Positions 8,761-16,321 of a DNA stretch of 64,000 nt are shown here, in pieces. The stretch is from the NCBI RefSeq assembly GCF_050942215.1, contig NZ_CP192056.1, forward strand, positions 3,968,001-4,032,000. Direction: 5' to 3'. The notes beneath the pieces were generated by a model. It had not been told where the DNA came from. It did no database searches and saw only the letters and a program-made list of their open reading frames with translations. Every line of letters starts with the position of its first letter. Position 1 is the stretch's first letter. The stretch is from Sphaerimonospora sp050942215. GTDB lineage: Bacteria; Actinomycetota; Actinomycetes; Streptosporangiales; Streptosporangiaceae. The position numbers and the translations under genes are program-made.

Positions 8761-9017
8761 CTCCTGCGGCGGCGCGGTATGACGGCGGTACGGCCGGGCC
8801 GCCGCATCGGACACCCCGGACGAGAGGGGCGCTTCCCTGCGCCTCGCCGGCCCCGGCGATGGCCCGGCGGAAGCCCGGCGGCATCCCGGCGGCGGCCCTG
8901 AGCGTCGAACCCCATGTGAGACCGTGCGCATGCCGCGCCGTACGGCGTGCCGCCGGGCAACCGGAAAAAGGCCGTCCATGCCGGTCCCGGTCCGATGAAT
9001 CATCACCCGATGCCGAC

Positions 9018-9046
9018 TTGACAGTAAAGTTCGACTCTCTTTAACT
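9018..9046 (+). promoter_or_regulatory. Sigma-70-type promoter for the ATP-grasp gene
   Basis: TTGACA at 9018-9023 and TTAACT at 9041-9046, separated by 17 bases, match the housekeeping consensus well. The expected start point is near 9053, where an ATG occurs. The A/T-rich patch stands out in this G+C-rich neighbourhood. Confidence 0.5.
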
Positions 9047-9052
9047 GGAAGT

Positions 9053-9136
9053 ATGTGCCGCGAGCTTTGCAAAACAAATGCCCGCGCACCGCGCCAATTA
9101 CAGATACGTCATGACACGGCTACGGTGAGAAATTGA
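9053..9136 (+). CDS. Possible leaderless 27-residue upstream peptide
   Basis: An ATG at the predicted transcription start opens a 27-codon frame (MCRELCKTNARAPR and so on) whose TGA overlaps the TTG start of the ATP-grasp gene (TTGA). It contains two cysteines and several basic residues. It could be a translated leader that couples expression of the ligase, a substrate peptide, or chance. It does not resemble known graspetide precursors, which usually carry acidic and Thr/Ser/Lys core repeats. Confidence 0.25.
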   Translation: MCRELCKTNARAPRQLQIRHDTATVRN

Positions 9137-10527
9137 CGAGTGCAGCTGATGGTTGTGCGCGGACCATTATCGACCGGCTGCGCTTTTCTTCCACCACCGT
9201 TGACCTGCGGTCGGCCGCCGGCGCCGTCTCGTGGCTGCCGCCGGTCGGCGAAGACTCCGTGACAGCGGCACCGTGCGTGGTGCTCGCCGAGCGCACCGGG
9301 TGCCGCGAGTTCGCCGTCCTGCAGGTCATGCTGCATCGGCTCGGGGTGCCGAGCGTACGGATCGACACCGAGAGCATGCCGACGCTGCGGGTCGAGGCCG
9401 CCGTGGGCGACGGCCCGCCGTCCGCCGGCGGTGTGACGGTGGACGGTCATCGCATCGAACCGACCGTCGTCTGGACACGGCATCTGTCGCCCAGAGCACT
9501 ACGTAGCGGCGACGACCCGGCGGCGGCGCTGGTCCGCGCCGACTCGTGGTGTGCGTTCCTCGGGCAGATGTCCGCACTGGGCCGGCTGCCCACGCTCTCA
9601 CCGGTCGGCCTGCCGGGCCGTTGCCCCGGCCGCCTCGAGCAGATCGCCGGTGCGGCCGGGGCCGGGGTACGCGTCCCGCGAACGGTCGTGACCACCGACC
9701 CCCGATCCGCCCGCGCCGAGATCTCGAGCGCCAGGGCCGTGATCAAGGTGGTCGACGAGCATTTCGTCGAGCCTGCGCCGGGGCTCCTGGTCGGTGTGTT
9801 CCCCCAGGTCGTGAGCCGCGAGGAACTCGGCCGGCGACCTCCGCTCGACTTTCCCGTCATCGTGCAGGAACACGTCGAGCACGAAGCGGAGCTACGTGTC
9901 TACCACCTGGCCGGCGCCGTACACACGTTCGCCGTGGACAAGGCCGCGCCGGACGCCCTCTGGCGGGACGGGTCGGAAGTGTCGATCCGATCGGTCGCGA
10001 CGCCGCGGGCTGCGGCCGAGGCCGTACGGAGGCTGGCGGACCTCTGGGGGCTGACCTACGGGGCCTTCGATCTCCTGATCTCCGGCGGAGACGTCGTGTT
10101 CCTGGAGGTCAACGTGGACGGCGACTGGCTCTGGTTCGAGTCGAAGGCCGGCACGAGCGTGGTGTCGGCTGCCGCGGCCGGCATGGTCAGGGCACTCCAC
10201 CGTACGACCCTTCGCCGTACGGCCCGCCATGGCACGGCCTCCCAGGTGACCGACCCCTCGATCGGCCTGCTCGACTTCCTCCTCCTCGGCTCCCGTGCCG
10301 ACCTCGGGGCCCACAGCGATCTCGGCGCCCACCCCGATCACGACCCCCGTACCGACCTCGGCCACCCCGATCACGGCCCCCGTGCCGACCTCGGGGCCCA
10401 CAGCGATCTCGGCTCGGTACCGACCTCCTGGGCTCCGCTGCCGGTGTCCGGAACCGGTGAGCGCCGGCGGCCCACGCAACGCGAAGACGACCACGACGAA
10501 AATTCCCAGAGCGAAAACATGCGGTGA
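9133..10527 (+). CDS. ATP-grasp peptide ligase, graspetide-maturase type
   Basis: 464 residues from a TTG start with GGTGAG just upstream. Enzymes of this group use ATP to activate side-chain carboxylates of a peptide and form ester or amide cross-links. Visible ATP-grasp features: nucleotide-binding Lys in AVIKVVDEHFVEP, hinge FPVIVQEHVEHEAELRVYHL, and metal-binding VFLEVNVDGDWLWFE (E325, N327). The last is close to the EINPNGQWLWIE signature of MvdD/microviridin-type ligases. After about residue 360 comes a low-complexity Asp/His/Gly/Arg tail of about 80 residues built from repeated ADLGAHSDLG units. The next gene is the SARP regulator on the same strand. No clear precursor sits beside it, so its substrate could be the peptide encoded at 19809 or one elsewhere. 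Confidence 0.75.
   Translation: MTSAADGCARTIIDRLRFSSTTVDLRSAAGAVSWLPPVGEDSVTAAPCVVLAERTGCREFAVLQVMLHRLGVPSVRIDTESMPTLRVEAAVGDGPPSAGGVTVDGHRIEPTVVWTRHLSPRALRSGDDPAAALVRADSWCAFLGQMSALGRLPTLSPVGLPGRCPGRLEQIAGAAGAGVRVPRTVVTTDPRSARAEISSARAVIKVVDEHFVEPAPGLLVGVFPQVVSREELGRRPPLDFPVIVQEHVEHEAELRVYHLAGAVHTFAVDKAAPDALWRDGSEVSIRSVATPRAAAEAVRRLADLWGLTYGAFDLLISGGDVVFLEVNVDGDWLWFESKAGTSVVSAAAAGMVRALHRTTLRRTARHGTASQVTDPSIGLLDFLLLGSRADLGAHSDLGAHPDHDPRTDLGHPDHGPRADLGAHSDLGSVPTSWAPLPVSGTGERRRPTQREDDHDENSQSENMR
10292..10411 (+). repeat. Tandem repeats in the ATP-grasp C-terminal tail
   Basis: A 34-base block at 10292-10325 recurs at 10378-10411, and related units (CACCCCGATCACG next to CCGACCTCGG) fill the space between. 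The repeats encode ADLGAHSDLG-like segments of the ligase tail. Confidence 0.75.
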
Positions 10528-10558
10528 AAATCACACGGTGCGAAAACAGGGTGAGTGC

Positions 10559-12469
10559 ATGGGTCACGCGTATTCGTCTCACCTGAGCTGCTCGATTCTC
10601 GGTCCGCTCCAGGTTCGGGTGGACAATCGCGAAGCGATTATCGGCGCGCCGAAACAGCGCCTGCTCCTGGCCATATTGTTGTGCCGCGTTAACACGGTCA
10701 CCTCGTCCGCGCAGTTACTGGACGCGTTGTGGGGGGAAATTCCGCCGCGGACGGCGCGTAAGAATCTCCAGGTGTACGTCTCCACCCTGCGCAAGATCGT
10801 CGGCGACCGGATCGACTTTCAGGGGTGGGGCTACCGGTTCCATGCGGAGCGGGACGAGCTGGATCTTCTGAGGTTCCAGGAACTGGCCAGGACCGGGCGT
10901 AGCGCGATCCGCAGCGGAGCCCTCTCCGTCGCCGCCGAGTCGCTGGGCACGGCCGTCGGAATGTGGCATGACCAGCCGCTGGCCGAGTTCGCTCACGTGC
11001 CGGCGGTGGCCGGAGAGGTGAAGCGGTTCACCGAGCTGTTCCTGTCGGTCTACGAGGATTGGGTGGAGCTCGAGATCGGGCTGGGCCGCCACGTCGAGGC
11101 CCTGGCCGGTCTGGACGCCCTCGCCGTACGGTTTCCCACCCGGGAGCGGATCACCGCGGCGAGGATGACCGCACTGGCGCGGTGCGGCCGCGTCTACGAG
11201 GCGCTCTCCCACTTCGAGACCCTGCGCCAGCATCTGGCCGTCGAGGTGGGCATCGACCCCAGCCCCGTGCTCAAAGAGCTCTACCAGCGCATCCTGAAGG
11301 GCTCGGACACCCCGCGGCGGAACGGTGCGCGAGGACGCGGATGGGGCATCGGTACGGACGGGACCGCGACGCCGCCGGCCCCGGCCAGGGGCCTCGGCCC
11401 GGACATGAGCACGGTCATCGGCCCGGACATGAGCGCGGCGCCCGGTGGGAGAAGGAGCATCGACACGGCGCGGCCGGCACACGCTCCGGCCAACCAGCTC
11501 CCGCGCGACCTCGCCGATTTCGTGGGCCGCGAGGCGGAGGTGCGCCGCATCGTCGACGACCCCGCCCCCGTCACCGTCATCACCGGTGAGCTCGGCATCG
11601 GGAAGACCGCCCTCGCCGTACACGTCGCGCACATGCTCGCGCCCGATTTCACGGACGGCGCGCTGATGGTCACGCTCGGGCGGGGCGACGGGCCGAGACG
11701 CATCGAGGACGTCCTGCGGGAACTCATGGAGGCCGCGGGGCTGAACGTCGCCGGGGTGCGCGACCGGGACGTGCTGGCCTCGCTGTGGCGCTCGTGGCTG
11801 GCGAACCGGAAGGTCCTGCTCATCCTGGACGACGCTCCCGACGAGGCGAGCGCGCGGGCGCTGCTTCCCGGCACGACGGCGAGCAAGGCCCTGGCGACCA
11901 GCAGGAGCAGGCTCAGCGGCCTGGAGTCGGTGGTCCGGATCACGCTCGGGGAGCTGTCGGCGAACGAGGGCGTCGCTTTCCTGGGCAGGCTGATCGGCGA
12001 CGAGAGGGTGCGCGGCGATCTGCCGGCCGTGTCGGAGATCTTCGCGAGGTACGGCCTGTCCCCCCTGGTCCTGCGTCTGCTCGGGGCGAGGATCGCCGGG
12101 CTGCCGCACCTGCCCCTGCGGCGCCTCGCCGACCGTCTCGCCCGGGCGGAGAGGGTCCTCGACGAGTTCGCCGCAGGGGACATGCTGCTGCGTGAGCGGT
12201 TCGAGGGGTGTTACAACCGCCCGTCGTGGCCGCTCCGCCCCGCCTTCCTCACCCTGGGCGGCCTGGCCGGCCCGCCGTTCGGCCACGACGAGCTCGTCGA
12301 GGCCCTGCACGGCGTCGGCCGGCCGGCCGAACGCGTCATCGAGTCGCTGATCGAGGCGAACGTGCTGACGGTTCCCGATGAGGAGGTGACCGCGCACTCC
12401 ATGTGCTACACCATGTCACCGCTCGCCCACCGTTTCGCGGCCGAGCTCCACGGCGCAGGACGGGTCTGA
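10559..12469 (+). CDS. SARP-family regulator with NB-ARC ATPase domain
   Basis: Streptomyces antibiotic regulatory protein (AfsR-like), 636 residues, normally an activator of biosynthetic clusters. The ATG at 10559 has GGGTGAG upstream and directly precedes the conserved SILGPLQVRVD start; the frame is open further upstream into the ATP-grasp gene, but that part is not SARP-like. Domains: OmpR-type winged helix (about 10-95, PKQRLLLAILL and NLQVYVSTLRKIVG), bacterial transcriptional activation domain (about 97-245, ELDLLRFQELARTG to EVGIDPSPVLKELYQRIL), disordered linker, NB-ARC with P-loop GELGIGKTAL near 342 and LLILDDA Walker B. It is shorter than AfsR and lacks a TPR tail. Its last 54 bases overlap the convergent MFS gene. 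It most likely activates the surrounding peptide cluster. Confidence 0.88.
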   Translation: MGHAYSSHLSCSILGPLQVRVDNREAIIGAPKQRLLLAILLCRVNTVTSSAQLLDALWGEIPPRTARKNLQVYVSTLRKIVGDRIDFQGWGYRFHAERDELDLLRFQELARTGRSAIRSGALSVAAESLGTAVGMWHDQPLAEFAHVPAVAGEVKRFTELFLSVYEDWVELEIGLGRHVEALAGLDALAVRFPTRERITAARMTALARCGRVYEALSHFETLRQHLAVEVGIDPSPVLKELYQRILKGSDTPRRNGARGRGWGIGTDGTATPPAPARGLGPDMSTVIGPDMSAAPGGRRSIDTARPAHAPANQLPRDLADFVGREAEVRRIVDDPAPVTVITGELGIGKTALAVHVAHMLAPDFTDGALMVTLGRGDGPRRIEDVLRELMEAAGLNVAGVRDRDVLASLWRSWLANRKVLLILDDAPDEASARALLPGTTASKALATSRSRLSGLESVVRITLGELSANEGVAFLGRLIGDERVRGDLPAVSEIFARYGLSPLVLRLLGARIAGLPHLPLRRLADRLARAERVLDEFAAGDMLLRERFEGCYNRPSWPLRPAFLTLGGLAGPPFGHDELVEALHGVGRPAERVIESLIEANVLTVPDEEVTAHSMCYTMSPLAHRFAAELHGAGRV

Positions 12470-13834
12470 ACCGCCCTCCGGCTCGGGACCACCGCCGTCC
12501 GACGCCGTGCCCGCTCCCCCGGGCCCCGAATCCGCGACGACCGGTCCGGAGTTCGTACCACCCTGACCCGGACCCGTACCACCCGGCGCAGGGTCCGTAC
12601 CACCCGGCACGGAACCGGCGGTGGCGCCGGTCAGGGCGTGCAACGCGGGACTCACGGCGGCCAGCGCGCAGCACACGGCCAGTCCGCCGCCGAGCAGGAG
12701 CAGCGCGCCTGCGCTGCCGACGTACTCCGCGAGGACGCCGCCCAGCAGTGGTCCGAGCGGCGCCAGTCCCATGCTCGCCACCGTGATCAGTGAGGTCATC
12801 CGGCCCATCATCGCCTCGGGAACGAGCGTGGCGACCAGCACGCGCAGCACCACGTTGGCCGCCGGCGTCGCGACCATCGCCGAGAAGAGCGGGACGACCG
12901 GCCAGTACGGCCCCAGCGGGAGGGCGATGGCGCACACGGCGAGCGCGAACAGCCCGACGACGGCGAGGATCAGCCGTCCCGGCGGCAGGAGCGCGCCGAC
13001 CCTGGCCGACACGGTCGCGCCGAGCAGCCCGCCGAGACCCATGCCCGCCAGCACGACGCCGGTGATCGTCGGGTCGCCGCCGCGGTCTCCCACCAGCACG
13101 ATCACGGGCAGCAGCAGCGCGTTCGCCACGAGGTTCGCGATCAGCGACAGGGCCAGGGCGGCACGCAGCCCCCGCCGCCGCCACAGCCACCGGCCCGCCT
13201 CGGCGATGTCCGCCCTCATGCCGGACTTCCGCGACCGCGCGGAGTCCTCCGACCGGCGCGGCACCCTGGCCAGGGCGACGGCCACCAGCGAGATCAGGTA
13301 GGTGATCGCGTCGACGACGAACGGGAACACCCGGCCCAGGCCGAACAGCAGCCCGCCCAGCGGCGGACCGGCGAGTGAGGCGGCGTGCCCGCGCGCCTCC
13401 TCCTGGGCGTACGCCAGCGACAGCTGCTGGGCGGGGACGACCGTGCGGATGGCCGTGTCGCGGGCCGGCCGGAAGAACGCGTCCGCCGTGCCGTTCGCCA
13501 CCGCCACCGCCACGATGTGCCACAGCTCCACCCGGTCGATGAAGACGACGACGGCGAGCGCGGCCATGCTCAGGCAGCGGACCGCCTCGCTGACCAGCAT
13601 GATCCTGCGCCGGTCCCAGCGGTCCGCCCACACCCCGGCGGGCAGGGAGATCAGGAGGTTGGTGGCGATGCGGCAGGCGCCGACGAGCCCGGCGAGCGCG
13701 GCGGATCCGGTGACGGCCAGGATCAGCAGCGGGAGTGCCAGCCAGGTCAGCGTCGATCCCAGTTCGGACGTCGCCGCGCCGATCCACAGCATCTGGAAGC
13801 GGAAGTTGCGCCGTAGCGGCGGTGGCTCGCTCAT
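12416..13834 (-). CDS. MFS exporter of the peptide cluster
   Basis: 472-residue major facilitator with about 12 hydrophobic segments, starting NFRFQMLWIGAATSELGSTLTWLALPLLIL, and the loop motif GVWADRWDRRRIM between helices 2 and 3. It resembles the EntS-like drug and siderophore exporters. The start has GGAGAAG 5 bases upstream. It is the last gene of the leftward operon, 43 bases after the P450, so export of the finished product (or self-resistance) is the likely job. The C-terminal ~60 residues are a Gly/Pro/Ser-rich tail, and its final 54 bases are shared antisense with the SARP gene. Confidence 0.85.
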   Translation of the reverse strand: MSEPPPLRRNFRFQMLWIGAATSELGSTLTWLALPLLILAVTGSAALAGLVGACRIATNLLISLPAGVWADRWDRRRIMLVSEAVRCLSMAALAVVVFIDRVELWHIVAVAVANGTADAFFRPARDTAIRTVVPAQQLSLAYAQEEARGHAASLAGPPLGGLLFGLGRVFPFVVDAITYLISLVAVALARVPRRSEDSARSRKSGMRADIAEAGRWLWRRRGLRAALALSLIANLVANALLLPVIVLVGDRGGDPTITGVVLAGMGLGGLLGATVSARVGALLPPGRLILAVVGLFALAVCAIALPLGPYWPVVPLFSAMVATPAANVVLRVLVATLVPEAMMGRMTSLITVASMGLAPLGPLLGGVLAEYVGSAGALLLLGGGLAVCCALAAVSPALHALTGATAGSVPGGTDPAPGGTGPGQGGTNSGPVVADSGPGGAGTASDGGGPEPEGGSDPSCAVELGRETVGER

Positions 13835-13877
13835 GAGGCTTCTCCGTCGGTGTGTTTCGAAGATCCGTCCCGGGTGG

Positions 13878-15107
13878 TCAGGTCGCTTCCGTGTCCCCGG
13901 GCTCCGGCGTCTCCTCGTGCGGCCCGGGCCGTACGAGGAGCTCCGCCAGGCCCCGGTTGAGGTGGTTGCCCTGCCAGCACAGCCGGTCGAGCGGGGTCAC
14001 CGGCGTCATGCGGGGGAACCGGCGGGCGATGGCGGTGAGCGCCACGGTCAGTTCCAGCCGGGCGAGCGGCGCGCCCAGGCAGTAGTGCGGGCCCATTCCG
14101 AACGTCAGGTGACCGGCGGCCACGCTCCGGTCGACGTCGAGCAGGTCGGGGTGGTCATACCGGTCGGGGTCGCGGTTCGCCGCCGAGATCGACAGCAGGA
14201 CGCGGCTTCCCGCCGGGATGACGGTGCCGCCGAAGCGCACGTCCTCGGTCGTCGTCCGCATGGTGCCGAAGGGCCCGGGTGTGTGGTAGCGGAGCAGTTC
14301 CTCCACGGCGCGCGGGGCCGACGCCGGGTCGGCGCGCAGCGCGGCCAGGATCTCGCGGTGCCGCAGCAGCTCGGCGACGGACATGCCGATCATCTGGGCG
14401 GTGCTCTCGTATCCGGCCATCAGCAGCATCGCGCACAGCGAGACGACCTCGTCCCTGCCGACCTCCCCGCCGGGATCCCACGCGGCGACGATCGAAGACA
14501 GGATGTCGCCCGGCTCACCCGGCTCACCCGGCCCTCGCCCGACCACGGCCTGGAAATAGGCGTCGACGCGGTCCAGGGCGGCCGCTCTCGCCTCGCCGCG
14601 GGTGCGGTCGAACACCGTGGAGATCCAGTCGTACAGCTCGGGGCGGTCGGCGGCGGGCACCGAGAGGACCTCGCATATCACCTGAAAAGAGAACGGATAG
14701 GCGAAATCTGACAGGAGATCGACCTCACTGCGGCCGACCAGCCGATCGAGCAGCTCCACCGCGACCACCCGGATGGCCGGTCGGTACGCCTCCAGGCGGC
14801 GGGGCGTCAACAGCGGCGCGGCGAGCCGGCGGATCCGGGTGTGGTGCGGCGGGTCGTGATCGACCAGGGTGACGTTCAGCGCGCGCCGCGGCGGCCGCCG
14901 GGACGTGACCGTCCCCAGGGCGAGGCGGGGATCGGTGAAGGCGGCCCGGACGTCCGCGTCCCTCGTGATCATCCACACCGGCCGGCCGGCCGGGGTCACC
15001 ACGTGAGCGACCGGGCATTCCTCGCGAAACCGTGCGAGCCTGGGGTGCGGGTCCGCGAGGAACCCCCGGTCGAACGGCGTGCGCCGCCGTACGTCTTCCT
15101 CTGTCAT
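13878..15107 (-). CDS. Cytochrome P450 of the peptide cluster
   Basis: 409-residue bacterial class I P450, a haem-thiolate monooxygenase needing external ferredoxin. The ATG at 15107 has AAGGAG upstream and lies 2 bases after the glycosyltransferase stop; the longer open frame upstream is not P450-like. I-helix AGYESTAQMIG keeps the acid-alcohol pair (E-S), K-helix EELLR is present, and the haem loop FGMGPHYCLG carries the Cys ligand at 343. In peptide clusters such enzymes hydroxylate or cross-link aromatic side chains; the Trp and His of the encoded peptide are plausible targets, but this is inference. No ferredoxin gene is nearby. Confidence 0.88.
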   Translation of the reverse strand: MTEEDVRRRTPFDRGFLADPHPRLARFREECPVAHVVTPAGRPVWMITRDADVRAAFTDPRLALGTVTSRRPPRRALNVTLVDHDPPHHTRIRRLAAPLLTPRRLEAYRPAIRVVAVELLDRLVGRSEVDLLSDFAYPFSFQVICEVLSVPAADRPELYDWISTVFDRTRGEARAAALDRVDAYFQAVVGRGPGEPGEPGDILSSIVAAWDPGGEVGRDEVVSLCAMLLMAGYESTAQMIGMSVAELLRHREILAALRADPASAPRAVEELLRYHTPGPFGTMRTTTEDVRFGGTVIPAGSRVLLSISAANRDPDRYDHPDLLDVDRSVAAGHLTFGMGPHYCLGAPLARLELTVALTAIARRFPRMTPVTPLDRLCWQGNHLNRGLAELLVRPGPHEETPEPGDTEAT

Positions 15108-15109
15108 CG

Positions 15110-16321
15110 TCAGCTCTCCTTCACGCCGACTGGATTCCGGGAGACCACCGAGGCCACGAAGCCGGCCGCGGCCGCCGCACCGCCGGAGCGGTTCAGGCGT
15201 GCGCCGAGCCGCCGCGCCCGTTCCCTCAGCGGCTCGTCGTCGCATACCGCCGTGAGCACGCCGGCGCCGTCACCCGCTCCACCACCGCCCACGACACCCA
15301 CGCCGCCGGCACCGGCGGGGCCGGAGAACCGGACCGCCACACCGGACCGCACGCACGCCTCGGCCAGCAGCGGCTGCTCGGAGCCGGCGGGGGCGACGGC
15401 CAGCGGCCTGCCGTGCCTGAGCGCGGTCAGCACCGGAGACGAGGTGCCGTTGGTCAGCACCACCTCCGCCAGCTCGACCAGCGGGCCCATCCAGGGCCGT
15501 TGGACGACGATCAGGTCGGCTCGGGCGTCCGCTCTCGGCTCGCCCGAGCGCGCCCGCTCCACCACCGCCTGGAACGGGCCTCCGGTGAACGTCGCGTTCA
15601 GCCGGGGCCACAGGCTCTCCCCGCCGAACGTCCGCCCCAGATGCACGTAGACGACCGGTTTGCCGATCCGGGCCAGCCACTCGGTCAGCCGGCGCAGCTC
15701 GGCGGGGTCGGCCCCGGGCTCCCACACGCACGGCCCGACGTGGTGCACCCCCTCGGGCAGAACCGCCCCCGGATACTCCAGCGCCGGGTCACCGCGCAGG
15801 AGCAGCCCGGCCCCGATCAACGGCAGGTCCGGCCGCCGGTCGCGGCGGGCCCGCAGGCCCACCCGCTCCCGCGTGGCGTGGTAGTGGCGCAGCAGTTCAC
15901 GCAGCCGCCACTCCCGCAGCACGACGTGCTCGGGCTCGCCCTCGCCGCCGTACCGGTACGGCCACAGGTGCGCGGCGAACCCCAGCACGACGGCCGGCAG
16001 GTCGAGCGCCTCCGCGGCGAGCAGCGCGCCGTGGCAGAGCGCCGAGGTGACCAGCACGTCGGCTCCGATCTCACGGGCCGCAGCCGCCACCGCCCGATAT
16101 TGCGCGGCGCCGGTCTCGCCCCAGCAGCCCACGGAGAACGCCCGTCCGCCGTGATACTCACGCGCGTCCAGCACGGGCAGGCCCGCCTCGCCGATCACGG
16201 CGGCGGCGCGGGGCCGGGCGAGGACGATGACCCGGTGGCCACTGCGGCGCAGCTCGATGCCGACGGCGAGGGCCGGATAGAGATAGCCGGGGTCGCTGAA
16301 CGGGCACAGCAGGACGTTCAT
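15110..16321 (-). CDS. UGT/MGT-type glycosyltransferase (GT1)
   Basis: 403 residues, GT-B fold, like enzymes that put sugars on macrolides and glycopeptides. The N-terminal half begins MNVLLCPFSDPGYLYPALAVGIELRR (acceptor domain). The C-terminal half has VVYVHLGRTFGG and the donor-binding region VVLTNGTSSPVLTALRHGRPL followed by APAGSEQPLLAEACVRSGVAV, a variant of the usual HGGxGT motif: the first His is replaced (TNGTSS), so donor use may be altered. The start overlaps the stop of the peptidase gene (ATGA). A Gly-rich loop (GAGGVGVVGGGGAGDGAG) sits near 350. Its presence suggests a glycosylated peptide. No sugar biosynthesis genes are adjacent, so a common nucleotide sugar is likely. Confidence 0.8.
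   Translation of the reverse strand: MNVLLCPFSDPGYLYPALAVGIELRRSGHRVIVLARPRAAAVIGEAGLPVLDAREYHGGRAFSVGCWGETGAAQYRAVAAAAREIGADVLVTSALCHGALLAAEALDLPAVVLGFAAHLWPYRYGGEGEPEHVVLREWRLRELLRHYHATRERVGLRARRDRRPDLPLIGAGLLLRGDPALEYPGAVLPEGVHHVGPCVWEPGADPAELRRLTEWLARIGKPVVYVHLGRTFGGESLWPRLNATFTGGPFQAVVERARSGEPRADARADLIVVQRPWMGPLVELAEVVLTNGTSSPVLTALRHGRPLAVAPAGSEQPLLAEACVRSGVAVRFSGPAGAGGVGVVGGGGAGDGAGVLTAVCDDEPLRERARRLGARLNRSGGAAAAAGFVASVVSRNPVGVKES

Noticed and set aside
10295..10558. Upstream extension of the SARP frame
   Set aside because: Overlaps the ATP-grasp C-terminus in another frame and is repeat-derived; the SARP fold begins just after the ATG at 10559.
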